The notes under the pieces are model-generated. The model was not told the DNA's origin. It was given only the letters and a program-made list of their open reading frames with translations, and did not search any database. This document shows, piece by piece, positions 1 through 9,466 of a stretch of DNA of 64,000 bases; position 1 is the first letter of the stretch, and every line of letters starts with the position of its first letter. The DNA is from Micromonospora chaiyaphumensis. GTDB lineage: Bacteria; Actinomycetota; Actinomycetes; Mycobacteriales; Micromonosporaceae. The stretch is taken from the NCBI RefSeq assembly GCF_900091435.1, contig NZ_FMCS01000001.1, forward strand, positions 805,512 through 869,511, written 5' to 3'. Position numbers and translations under genes: made by a program.

Positions 1-1
1 G

Positions 2-235
2 CGCATGCAGGGCCTGCTGCGCCGGCTGCGCGCCGAGCACGGCTTCGCCGCGCTGCTGGTCACCCACGACGTGGAGGAGGCGCTGCTGCTCGCCGACCGC
101 GTCCTGCTCCTCGACGACGGCGTCATCGCCGAGGAGGTCCCCGTCGACCTGGGCCCGGCGCCCCGCCCCGACGATCCCGCCCTCGGCGCGCTGCGACGGC
201 GGCTGCTCGACCGCCTCGGCGTGCCCACCGCCTGA
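2..235 (+). CDS. ABC transporter ATP-binding protein, C-terminal part (SsuB/TauB/NrtD type)
   Basis: Only the last 77 codons are in the window; the gene begins upstream. The visible part has the switch (H-loop) region LLVTHDVEEALLLADRV followed by a short C-terminal tail, as in the nitrate/sulfonate/taurine importer ATPases. The THDVEEA spelling is typical of that subfamily. It would hydrolyse ATP at the cytoplasmic face of an importer. Eighty bases downstream lies a sulfite-oxidase-like enzyme on the same strand, which fits a sulfonate-uptake role: desulfonation releases sulfite. Walker motifs are outside the window, so the substrate is an inference. Confidence 0.85.
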   Translation, partial: RMQGLLRRLRAEHGFAALLVTHDVEEALLLADRVLLLDDGVIAEEVPVDLGPAPRPDDPALGALRRRLLDRLGVPTA

Positions 236-314
236 CCCGACCTGCGAGGGATCGACGACAAGTCCCACTGATTGAATAGGAATGGCAGCGTCGCCCAGCC
301 TCCGGAGGTCACCC

Positions 315-1586
315 GTGTCCCACGCCGAAGCCGACCACGACACCCGCCGGAGCCGGCAGTGGCTCGCCGGGGAGGCCCGCGGCGCGGGCGTCGACCGCGA
401 CCAGTTGCTGGAGCTGGGGGCGGCCATGGCCGCCCTGACCGCCGCCGCCGCCGAGCGCGAGCCGGTCGCCCTGGCGTCGGCGCCGGTCGGCGTCGACCCG
501 GGTACGCCGATCGCCAAGCCGCTGCCGCCCGAGCTGCTGCGCCCGCTGGACACCAATGCCGAGATGCACTGGGCGGCGCTGGCCGGGCAGGGGTACGTGG
601 TGCCGAACGACCGCTTCTTCGTCCGCAACCACACCGTGACGCCCCGGCTGGACGCCGACACCTGGCGGCTGCGCCTGTTCGGCACCGGGCTGCGGGACGC
701 ACCGACCCGGGACACCCCGGTCGAGTTCAGCCTCGACGAGCTGCGCGGGCTGCCCGCCGAGGAGAGCGACGCGCTGCTGGAGTGCGCCGGCAACGGCCGG
801 CGGTTCTTCGCCGAGCAGCAGGGCGAGCCGGCGCCGGGGGTGGCCTGGGGGCTGGGCGGGGTCGGCGTGGCACGCTGGCGGGGCGTCCGGCTGGGCACCG
901 TGCTGCGCCTCGCCGGGCTGCGGGACGACGCGGTCGACGTGATGCCCGAGGGGCTGGACCCGGACTACGTGACCGGCGGGATCAACCTGGGCCGCGTACG
1001 TCGCCCGCTGCCGATCGCCAAGGCCCTCGACGACGTGCTCCTGGCGTACGAGATGAACGGCGAGCCGCTCCCCGCCGACCACGGCTTCCCGGTCCGCGTG
1101 GTGGTCCCCGGCTGGATCGGCATCTCCTCGATCAAGTGGGTGGGCCCGGTCGAGGTCTCGGCCACTCCCCTGTTCTCCCCGTGGAACACCCGGTTCTACC
1201 GCATGTTCGGCCCCGGGCACCCGGGCGAGGGCACGGTGCTGGAGACGCAGCCGGTGAAGAGCGCGTTCGAGCTGGCCTGGGACGCCCGCGTGCCGGCCGG
1301 CGCCGAGGTGCTGCTGCACGGCCGGTCCTGGTCCGGCAACGGCCCGATCGAGCGGGTCGAGGTGGACACCGGCGACGGCTGGCGACCGGCCGACCTGGTG
1401 GCGGCCGACCGGGGCGGCGCCTGGCAGCGCTGGACGGCGCGCTGGCGACCCCCGGCCCCCGGCCGGTTCACCCTCCGCGCCCGCGCCACCGACACGACGG
1501 GGGCGGCCCAACCCGATCGCGCCACGGCCAACACTCTCGCCTACCTCTTCGACGCCGTGGTCCACCACCCGGTCACGGCGCACTGA
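315..1586 (+). CDS. Sulfite-oxidase-like molybdopterin-dependent oxidoreductase
   Basis: The 423-residue product matches the sulfite oxidase fold. An N-terminal Moco domain carries NDRFFVRNH and the conserved cysteine motif ECAGNGRRFF (Cys about residue 157), the expected molybdenum ligand. The GWIGISSIKWV stretch and a C-terminal Mo-co dimerisation (Ig-like) domain follow. I chose GTG 315 because GGAGGT at 304-309 sits 5 nt upstream; the in-frame ATG at 282 has no such site. There is no obvious Tat signal, so it may act in the cytoplasm. Next to a sulfonate-type ABC ATPase it probably oxidises sulfite, but other members of this family act on other substrates. Confidence 0.9.
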   Translation: MSHAEADHDTRRSRQWLAGEARGAGVDRDQLLELGAAMAALTAAAAEREPVALASAPVGVDPGTPIAKPLPPELLRPLDTNAEMHWAALAGQGYVVPNDRFFVRNHTVTPRLDADTWRLRLFGTGLRDAPTRDTPVEFSLDELRGLPAEESDALLECAGNGRRFFAEQQGEPAPGVAWGLGGVGVARWRGVRLGTVLRLAGLRDDAVDVMPEGLDPDYVTGGINLGRVRRPLPIAKALDDVLLAYEMNGEPLPADHGFPVRVVVPGWIGISSIKWVGPVEVSATPLFSPWNTRFYRMFGPGHPGEGTVLETQPVKSAFELAWDARVPAGAEVLLHGRSWSGNGPIERVEVDTGDGWRPADLVAADRGGAWQRWTARWRPPAPGRFTLRARATDTTGAAQPDRATANTLAYLFDAVVHHPVTAH

Positions 1587-1650
1587 CGCCGCGTTGAACA
1601 TGAGGTGATGACCACCGACACCCGCGTGCCGGAGGCGACAAGCTTCATGA

Positions 1651-2199
1651 TCAACCGGCCGGGACCGTGAGGTAGGCGGGTGGGACCGTGTCCGTGAGCC
1701 AGACGCCGTTGGCGCTGCGGTAGAAGGGGTAGCCGTTGGCGGACATGGCGGCGGCGTCGACCGTGAGGATGACGACTGCGCCGCCGCGCCGGGTGCCGAC
1801 CCGGTGGGCGGTCTCGACGTCCGGGGAGAGATGCACGTGGTGCCGGCGGCCCCGGTGCAGCCCCTCGGCGCGGATCGCGGGCAGGACGGCCTCGCTGGTG
1901 CCGTGGAAGAGCCGGTCCGGCGGGGTCGCCGGGGCCAGGCCGAGGTCGACCGGGACGGAGTGCCCCTGGCTGGCCCGGATCCGGTCGATCCCGTCGGGTC
2001 CACGTTCGACGGCGAAGCGCTGCTTGTCGTTGCCGGCGACCACGGCCTCCAGGTCGGCGCGGGAGATCCGCAGCGCGGTGAGCACGTCGGCGACCGGCAC
2101 CCAGCCGGCCCGGTCGAGCGTCAGGTGGAACCGGTCGGGGCGATGGCGCAGCGCCAGCGACATCCGCTTGCTCACCCGGACCAGGTCACGATGATCCAC
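1651..2199 (-). CDS. kptA: RNA 2'-phosphotransferase (KptA/Tpt1 family)
   Basis: The 182-residue product matches KptA/Tpt1, which transfers a 2'-phosphate from RNA to NAD+, giving ADP-ribose 1'',2''-cyclic phosphate. The N-terminal winged-helix part has SKRMSLALRHRP, and the catalytic part has LFHGTSEAVLPAI and HVHLSPD, where the family's basic and histidine residues lie. Length is normal for bacterial members. The start is GTG 2199 (VDHRDLVRVSK), matching the family's N-terminus; the frame stays open further upstream but there it overlaps a lipoprotein gene. That gene lies 41 nt upstream on the same strand. Bacteria lack the eukaryotic splicing substrate, so the biological role is unknown. 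Confidence 0.93.
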   Translation of the reverse strand: MDHRDLVRVSKRMSLALRHRPDRFHLTLDRAGWVPVADVLTALRISRADLEAVVAGNDKQRFAVERGPDGIDRIRASQGHSVPVDLGLAPATPPDRLFHGTSEAVLPAIRAEGLHRGRRHHVHLSPDVETAHRVGTRRGGAVVILTVDAAAMSANGYPFYRSANGVWLTDTVPPAYLTVPAG

Positions 2200-2240
2200 C
2201 CGGACAGTCTGACCCACCGGACGGATGGCGGCGAGGGATA

Positions 2241-3308
2241 TCAGCGGGTGGCGCCCGAGCCGCCGCTCACCCCGAGCCCCGCGGCGTCCACCACCTCGAA
2301 GTCGCTGCCGCGCAGGCCGCCGAGGGCGTGCAGCGCGTCGTTGTCCCAGCGCGGGTCGGGCGCGCCGGAGACGAACCAGGCCGAGCCGTGGTCGGCCACG
2401 ATCAGCCCGTGGCGCTGCATGGCCTCGGCGACGATCCGGGCCTGCCGGGGCAGCCGGGACAGGTCCACCGAGCGCTTGAGCCGGAGCCGCTGGCCGAGCT
2501 GCGGCAGCGCCGGGTCGGTGGCCGACGAGGCGGAGTGGGTGGCCGGCCAGGTCCAGCCCGTGCGGGTACGCGGCACCGTGACCCGGAGCGCGTGGTCGAT
2601 GCGGCCGGCGGCCACCTCGTCGTAGCGGACCAAGCCGGCCAGGATGGACAGTCCGGCCGCGTCCGCGGAGGTCCAGCCCGCCCGGCGCAGCTTGTTGGAC
2701 CGCAGGTCGAAGACGGCTCCCGAGCCGGCCCGCCAGCCGGCGCCGGACCGGTGCGCGTCGAACAGCTCGTACGCCCGGCAGGCCGCGCGGTCCCAGACGA
2801 TCACGTGCCGGTCGCCGGTGCCGTTCGGCCCGCCCTCGACCGCCGCGTCCGGCGGAACCGGGTAGGGCCCCGGGTCGCTCTCGTCGGCGTACCCGAAGGT
2901 GACCGGAACCCGCCGCTGCCCGGCGGGGACGACGGTGACCGGAATGCCGATGGGCGCGCCCTCCCACCGGCCGGAACCGAAGTCGGCGTGCACCGTGGCG
3001 CCGCCGCCGATCGCGCCGATCATCGCCGCGGAGCGGGGGTGCACGGGCAGCCGGGAGATGTCGGCGTGCCACACGTTGTCCGCCGGGAAGATCCCGCACG
3101 GCCGGGCGCTCGGGCTCGGCCGGCCGCCGAGCCCGGCCCGGGCGGCCGGAACGGGCGACGGGGCGGCCGGCGAGGTCGGCGTCGCGGTGCCCCCGCCGCT
3201 GGGCGCCGGCGCGGCGGCCGGCGGGGTGGCCGGGTCGGAGCAGCCGGCCACGAGCAGGACGAGCACGGCCGCGACGGCGGTGGCGCGGCGGGCGGACGGG
3301 CGGACCAT
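2241..3308 (-). CDS. Conserved secreted lipoprotein of unknown function
   Basis: Reading from ATG 3308, a short basic N-terminus and hydrophobic stretch lead to a lipobox (LLVAGC), then a Pro/Ala/Thr-rich linker of about 50 residues and a folded region of about 260 residues. The folded part includes IFPADNVWHADIS, DRHVIVWDRAACRAYELFDA, and a C-terminal DHGSAWFVSGAPDPRWDN. This is a family I know only as conserved hypothetical in actinomycetes. ATG 3308 gives a good signal peptide and places GGCAGG 9 nt upstream; ATG 3317 is an alternative. It is expected to be anchored to the outer face of the membrane. kptA follows 41 nt downstream, possibly cotranscribed. Confidence 0.8.
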   Translation of the reverse strand: MVRPSARRATAVAAVLVLLVAGCSDPATPPAAAPAPSGGGTATPTSPAAPSPVPAARAGLGGRPSPSARPCGIFPADNVWHADISRLPVHPRSAAMIGAIGGGATVHADFGSGRWEGAPIGIPVTVVPAGQRRVPVTFGYADESDPGPYPVPPDAAVEGGPNGTGDRHVIVWDRAACRAYELFDAHRSGAGWRAGSGAVFDLRSNKLRRAGWTSADAAGLSILAGLVRYDEVAAGRIDHALRVTVPRTRTGWTWPATHSASSATDPALPQLGQRLRLKRSVDLSRLPRQARIVAEAMQRHGLIVADHGSAWFVSGAPDPRWDNDALHALGGLRGSDFEVVDAAGLGVSGGSGATR

Positions 3309-3411
3309 TCCGCGCATCCTGCCCGAGGGCGCCGTCCGGCGGCAACCGGTCACCCGATCCGCGGCCAGCCGCCGGTCAGGCGCCCACCGCACCCCCGGCG
3401 CCGCGCGGTGG

Positions 3412-4461
3412 TCAGGCGGCGGCGCGGTCGGCCGTCGGGCGGCGGCGAAGGGCCGGGTCGGTGAGCACCCGCGGGGACCAGACGCCGTCCGGCTGGTAGA
3501 GGTTCGTGCCGGGCGGCACGATCTCGTCGATCCGGTCGAGCACCGCGTCGTCGAGCGTCAGCGCCGCGCCCTTGAGCAGCCCCTCCAGCTGCGTCATGGT
3601 GCGCGGCCCGAGGATCGCCGAGGTGACCGCCGGGTGCGCCACGGTGAACGCGACGGCCAGCTCGGACAGCGAGCAGCCGGCCTCCTCGGCGAGCGCGGCC
3701 AGTTCCTCGACGGCGGCGTACTTGGCGGCGTTGCCGGGCAGCGCCGGGTCGAACCGTTCCGGGTTGCGCGCCGGACGGCCGGCGGTGAGGTCGACGGCCG
3801 CGCCCTGCCGGTACTTCCCGGAGAGGAAGCCGGAGGCCAGCGGGCTCCACACCAGCACACCCATGCCGTACCGCTGGCAGACCGGCAGGACCGCGCGCTC
3901 GATCCCGCGGGCCAGGATCGAGTACGGCGGCTGCTCGGTGCGGAACCGGCCGAGCGCCCGCCGTTCCGCGACGTGCTGCGCCTCGACGATCTCCTCGGCC
4001 GGGAAGGTCGAGCAGCCGAACGCCCGGATCTTGCCGGCCCGGACCAGATCGGTGAGCGCCCCGAGGGTCTCCTCGACGTCGGTGGTGTGGTCGGGCCGGT
4101 GCACCTGGTAGAGGTCGATCCAGTCGGTGCCGAGGCGGCGCAGGCTGTCCTCGACGGCGCGGACGATCCAGCGCCGCGAGTTACCACCCCGGTTGGGCCC
4201 CTCCCCCATGGGGAAGTGCACCTTGGTGGCCAGGACCACGTCGTCCCGCCGGCCCCGCAGCGCCTTGCCGACGATCACCTCCGACTCGCCGGCCGAGTAC
4301 ATGTCGGCGGTGTCCACGAAGTTGACGCCCCGGTCGAGGGCGGCGTGGACGATCCGGGCGCAGTCGTCGTGGTCGGGGTTGCCGACCGCGCCGAACATCA
4401 TGGTGCCGAGACAGTGGACGCTGACCTGGATGCCGGTGCCGCCGAGGACGCGGTAACGCAT
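3412..4461 (-). CDS. Aldo/keto reductase
   Basis: A 349-residue NADPH-dependent (beta/alpha)8 oxidoreductase. The catalytic tetrad is visible: Asp50 and Tyr55 (VDTADMYSAGES), Lys80 (LATKVHF) and His121 (YQVHRPD). The C-terminal part has the cofactor-binding region TSAILGPRTMTQLEG. It resembles the potassium-channel-beta/YajO-like group of reductases. AGGGAGC lies just upstream of ATG 4461. The physiological carbonyl substrate cannot be read from sequence. It is a single gene, with a separate ABC exporter gene upstream on the same strand. Confidence 0.95.
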   Translation of the reverse strand: MRYRVLGGTGIQVSVHCLGTMMFGAVGNPDHDDCARIVHAALDRGVNFVDTADMYSAGESEVIVGKALRGRRDDVVLATKVHFPMGEGPNRGGNSRRWIVRAVEDSLRRLGTDWIDLYQVHRPDHTTDVEETLGALTDLVRAGKIRAFGCSTFPAEEIVEAQHVAERRALGRFRTEQPPYSILARGIERAVLPVCQRYGMGVLVWSPLASGFLSGKYRQGAAVDLTAGRPARNPERFDPALPGNAAKYAAVEELAALAEEAGCSLSELAVAFTVAHPAVTSAILGPRTMTQLEGLLKGAALTLDDAVLDRIDEIVPPGTNLYQPDGVWSPRVLTDPALRRRPTADRAAA

Positions 4462-4538
4462 GCAAGCTCCCTGGGTGACGCCGCGCTGACCGGGCGGCGG
4501 CCGGTGCGGTCACCGTAGGAGTTCGAGCGCACTGGAGG

Positions 4539-6482
4539 TCAACACTCGGCCGCGGCCTCCCCGGCCTGCGCGAGGTAGCCGGCCGCCTGGAGCTGGAACA
4601 GCTCCCGGTAGAGCCCCTCCTGGGCCATCAGCTCGTCGTGGTCGCCCTCCTGCACGATCCGGCCGTGGTCAAGCACGAAGATCCGGTCGGCGTGCCGGAC
4701 GTTGGCCAGCCGGTGGGTGATGAGCACCACGGCCCGGTCGGGGTGCCGCCGCAGGTGCTGGAACAGGGCGTGCTCGGCCCGCGCGTCGAGGGCCGCCGAC
4801 GGCTCGTCGCAGATCAGCAGGCGGGCGTCACGGTAGAGACCGCGGGCGGCCACGAGCCGCTGCCACTGCCCGCCGGAGAGGTCCTGGCCGTCCTTGAACT
4901 GCCGGTCCAGCAGCGTGTCGTACCCGAACGGCAGCTCGGTGATCATGTCGTGCGCGGCGGCGTCGCGGGCGGCGTCCTCGATGCCCGGCCCGGGCCGGTC
5001 GGCGGGCCGGTCGTGCCGGCCGACCCGGATGTTCTGCCGGGCGGTGAACGGGAACTTCGACCAGTCCTGACTCATCACCGCCACCTGGGCGGCGGTCTGG
5101 CGCGGGTCGAGCTCGGCGGCGTCCACGCCGTCCCAGCGGATCACGCCGGCGCTCGGCCGGTAGAGGCCGGCCACGAGCTTGGCCAGCGTGGTCTTGCCGG
5201 AGCCGTTCTCACCCACCAGCGCGATCACCTCCCCACGGCGGACGGTCAGGCTGACCTCGTCCACGGCCGGCGTCTCCGTGTCGGGGTAGCGGAGGCTGAC
5301 CCCGTCGAGCTCGATCCGGTCGAAGCCGTCCACCGGCCGCGTGCCACCGGTCGGCACCCGCTGCCGCGCCCGGTCGAGGAAGTCGCGGTAGTCCTGGTAG
5401 TAGAGCGCGTCCTCGTAGAGCGAGTTGGTGGCGAAGACGGCGGTCCGCAGGCCGGCCCGGGCCGACTGCAGCGCGAGCAGGGCGGTGGCCGCCGCGGCGA
5501 GGGCCACCACGCCGCCCAGCAACAGGAGGCCGAGGACCGCGTAGAGCCCGAAGGCGGCGACCCCGGTCGCCGACAGGCCGACCGCGCGGGTCGCCGTCTG
5601 CGACCGGGCCAGGCGCAGCTCGGCGCGGGTCTCCAGGCTGACCACGCGGTGGAACTCCGCCAGCAGGAACTCCCGCATCTGGTAGGCGCGGACCTCGCCG
5701 GCGGTGTGCCGGTCGGCCATCAGGTCGCCGAGCATGAACTTGCGTCGCCGGCGGGTGATCCGGGCCAGCCAGTCGGAGTGCTGGCGGCGGGCCATCCGCA
5801 CGGCGGTCGCGGCCTCCGGCGCGGCGGCGACCAGCAGGCAGGGCAACAGCAGCGGATGGATCACGGTCACGGCCGCGGCGGTGGCCGCCACGCCGACCAC
5901 GCCGGTGACCAGGTTGACCGTGTCGTTCACGATGGCCCCGGCCTCGGCCAGGCCCCGGTCGCGGGCCCGCACCATCTCCTCGGCGAACCCGGCGTCGTCG
6001 AAGGCGGCCAGTTCGACCGCCGAGGTGGTCTCGAAGAGCCGCAGCTCCACCGCGTAGTTGATCTGCGGGATGAGTCGCGCCTGCGCCCAGCCCGCGGCGA
6101 CGGTCAGGGCGCCGCGGACGGTGACCGCCGCTGCCGCCAACGCCAGGGCGGGCAACGCCGCGCGGATCCGGTCGGGCGTGGGCCCGGCGGCGAAGAGCTG
6201 GTGCAGCACCCCCGTCGTGGCGAGCAGGCCCAACGTGGTGAGCACGCCGGCGGCGACGTTGAGCCCGATCGAGGCGAGCGTGTCCCGCCGGCTGGTCGCC
6301 CAGGCCAGGGCGACGGCCTCACGGACCAGGGCGGGCAGCCGGCGGGCCACCGCCCAGAAGCCCGTGTGGGCCAACTCCGTGGCCCGGTGCATCCAGTGCG
6401 GGTCTTCCAGCTCCGGCAGCGCCGGTCCGTCCGCCGGCTCGTCCTGCTCGGACGGCGGACGCGGGCCGATCACCGTGGTCAT
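4539..6482 (-). CDS. ABC exporter, fused permease and ATPase
   Basis: This 647-residue type-1 exporter half-transporter has an N-terminal membrane domain (about residues 60-365) and a C-terminal nucleotide-binding domain. The NBD shows Walker [10 protein letters not shown] (about 426), a Q-loop [17 protein letters not shown], the signature LSGGQWQRL (about 536), Walker [13 protein letters not shown] and the H-loop [13 protein letters not shown]. The start ATG 6482 has a strong GAGGAGGT site. It presumably works as a homodimer, since no partner half-transporter is adjacent. Proteins of this layout export lipids, peptides or drugs; substrate unknown. It is divergent from pgi. Confidence 0.94.
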   Translation of the reverse strand: MTTVIGPRPPSEQDEPADGPALPELEDPHWMHRATELAHTGFWAVARRLPALVREAVALAWATSRRDTLASIGLNVAAGVLTTLGLLATTGVLHQLFAAGPTPDRIRAALPALALAAAAVTVRGALTVAAGWAQARLIPQINYAVELRLFETTSAVELAAFDDAGFAEEMVRARDRGLAEAGAIVNDTVNLVTGVVGVAATAAAVTVIHPLLLPCLLVAAAPEAATAVRMARRQHSDWLARITRRRRKFMLGDLMADRHTAGEVRAYQMREFLLAEFHRVVSLETRAELRLARSQTATRAVGLSATGVAAFGLYAVLGLLLLGGVVALAAAATALLALQSARAGLRTAVFATNSLYEDALYYQDYRDFLDRARQRVPTGGTRPVDGFDRIELDGVSLRYPDTETPAVDEVSLTVRRGEVIALVGENGSGKTTLAKLVAGLYRPSAGVIRWDGVDAAELDPRQTAAQVAVMSQDWSKFPFTARQNIRVGRHDRPADRPGPGIEDAARDAAAHDMITELPFGYDTLLDRQFKDGQDLSGGQWQRLVAARGLYRDARLLICDEPSAALDARAEHALFQHLRRHPDRAVVLITHRLANVRHADRIFVLDHGRIVQEGDHDELMAQEGLYRELFQLQAAGYLAQAGEAAAEC

Positions 6483-6731
6483 GGCACCTCCTCGGCGGGG
6501 CGGGCAGCACCGGAGCTTACTTTCCGCAGTCAGTCACTGTCTGCCCGTGACCGGCGTGTCGAACACCCGTCCCAAACGCGTGTCGCACCGGCGGATCCCC
6601 GCTCCCGAGGGGTGGGCGATGTCGGGTCGCGTCGCGCGTACCCGTTCCGGGTGGCAGGCTGGTGGGGTCGCCGGCAGCGGGGCGACGCCGGCCCGGCCGG
6701 CAGACCCGTCGTGAAGGAGAAGATCGACCCG

Positions 6732-8366
<1,635 letters not shown>

Positions 8367-8374
8367 GCGACGCC

Positions 8375-8408
8375 CGCGACCCCCGGCCCGAGGTGGCCGG
8401 GGGTCGCG
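8375..8408. terminator. Strong bidirectional hairpin terminator after pgi
   Basis: A perfect 14-bp stem (CGCGACCCCCGGCC paired with GGCCGGGGGTCGCG) with a 6-nt loop lies between the convergent ends of pgi (8366) and the antitoxin-like gene (8411). There is no U-tract, as is usual for actinomycete terminators. Confidence 0.85.
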
Positions 8409-8410
8409 CG

Positions 8411-8821
8411 TCAGCCGCGCAGCAGGTCGGCGTGGGCGGCCCGGAGCCTGGCCAGCGCCGGGTCGCCGGCCGGGGCGCGGCGGTCCAGTTCGGCCCACGC
8501 CTCGGCGAGCGCGTCGGCGAGGGCGCGCAGCTCGGCGGCGTGCCGCCGGCTGCTCTGCCGGTGCAGCTCCTCCAGCCGCCGGGACCAGCCGGCGCTGATC
8601 GCGGCGATCCGGTCGGCGTCGGCGCGGGCCTGCGCCGCGGTGCGCGCCGCGGCGGCGGGCACGATCGCGGCGACCGGGCGCGGATCGCCGTCGCGGGTCA
8701 CGACGGTGACCGTGTCGGTCAGCTCGGCGAGGGAGACGAGCTGGGTGAGCCGGGTGCGGACCTCGCGCAGCGGCAGGGCGCGCGGCTGGGGGGACCGGTC
8801 GGCCAGTGCGGGGACAGCCAT
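8411..8821 (-). CDS. Phd/YefM-like antitoxin-domain protein with a long C-terminal helix region
   Basis: Reading from ATG 8821 gives 136 residues. Residues 14-55 (LPLREVRTRLTQLVSLAELT then TVTVVTRDGDPRPVAAIVP) resemble the DNA-binding domain of Phd/YefM antitoxins. The rest is a predicted alpha-helical, Arg/Ala/Glu-rich region of about 80 residues that is not typical of short antitoxins. No toxin gene is adjacent: the next gene upstream encodes a GNAT enzyme. It may be a solitary antitoxin-like regulator. The start is uncertain, since the frame is open to 8881 and no strong ribosome site marks either choice. Confidence 0.7.
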   Translation of the reverse strand: MAVPALADRSPQPRALPLREVRTRLTQLVSLAELTDTVTVVTRDGDPRPVAAIVPAAAARTAAQARADADRIAAISAGWSRRLEELHRQSSRRHAAELRALADALAEAWAELDRRAPAGDPALARLRAAHADLLRG

Positions 8822-8873
8822 GGACACATGTTGACGTCCGGGTACGACAGTTCCCGCGCGAGGCGTGCGTCGG

Positions 8874-9416
8874 TCAGGCAATCCACTCCGGCGCGAGCAC
8901 CGACCAGACCTCCATGTCGGCGCGGCCGGTCGGGGTCGGCGCGGCCCCGCGCAGCACCCCGTCGCGGCTCATACCGAGCCGCCGGGCCACCGCGATGCTG
9001 CGGTCGTTGCCGGCCTTGGTGACCCACTCGACGCGGTGGATGCCCCGCTCCCGGACGGCCCAGTCGATGATCACCCGGGCCGCGCGGGTGACCAGTCCCT
9101 GCCCCTCAGCGCCCGGTTCCAGCCAGCAGCCGGCCTCGCAGACCCCGGTGGTGGTGCTGAGCGACACGAAGAGCACGCCGCCGACCAGGGTGCCGCGCTG
9201 CCAGATGCCCCAGATCCCGCCGTCGTCGCGGGCCCACCGGTCGGCGTAGTTCTGCAGGACCCGGCGGGCGGACCCGGCGTCGGTGGCCACGAAGGACGCG
9301 CCCACCCAGGGGGCGATGTGCTCCCGGCACCGGTCGAGGTTGGCGAGGAACTCGCCGGCGTGCCACGGCATCAGTGGCCGCAGCTCGGCGTCGTCGGTCA
9401 GGGGAAGCGCGAACAT
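8874..9416 (-). CDS. GNAT-family N-acetyltransferase (RimJ/RimL type)
   Basis: The 180-residue product is of typical RimJ/RimL length. Beta-strand WGIWQRGTLVGGVLF, the acetyl-CoA pyrophosphate loop region LEPGAEGQGLVTRAARVI, and NDRSIAVARRLGMSRDG (a family hallmark) are all visible. Such enzymes acetylate the N-terminal amine of ribosomal proteins or small-molecule amines. It is probably its own transcription unit: a hairpin at 9433-9458 separates it from the acyl-CoA dehydrogenase gene upstream. ATG 9416 is the only good start. Confidence 0.92.
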   Translation of the reverse strand: MFALPLTDDAELRPLMPWHAGEFLANLDRCREHIAPWVGASFVATDAGSARRVLQNYADRWARDDGGIWGIWQRGTLVGGVLFVSLSTTTGVCEAGCWLEPGAEGQGLVTRAARVIIDWAVRERGIHRVEWVTKAGNDRSIAVARRLGMSRDGVLRGAAPTPTGRADMEVWSVLAPEWIA

Positions 9417-9432
9417 CCGAGCAACCTACCGG

Positions 9433-9458
9433 GCGGGGGCGCCGGGGAGCGCCCCCGC
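9433..9458 (-). terminator. Hairpin terminator after the acyl-CoA dehydrogenase gene
   Basis: Perfect 10-bp stem GCGGGGGCGC/GCGCCCCCGC with a 6-nt loop, just beyond the acyl-CoA dehydrogenase stop (9467) and before the GNAT start (9416). Confidence 0.75.
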
Positions 9459-9466
9459 TCCACCGG

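Noticed and set aside
4638..6731. Very long rightward open frame upstream of and in frame with pgi
   Set aside because: It runs antisense to the ABC exporter gene, whose motifs are all on the other strand; translation is Gly/Arg/Val-rich with no domain. It reflects high GC and few stop codons.
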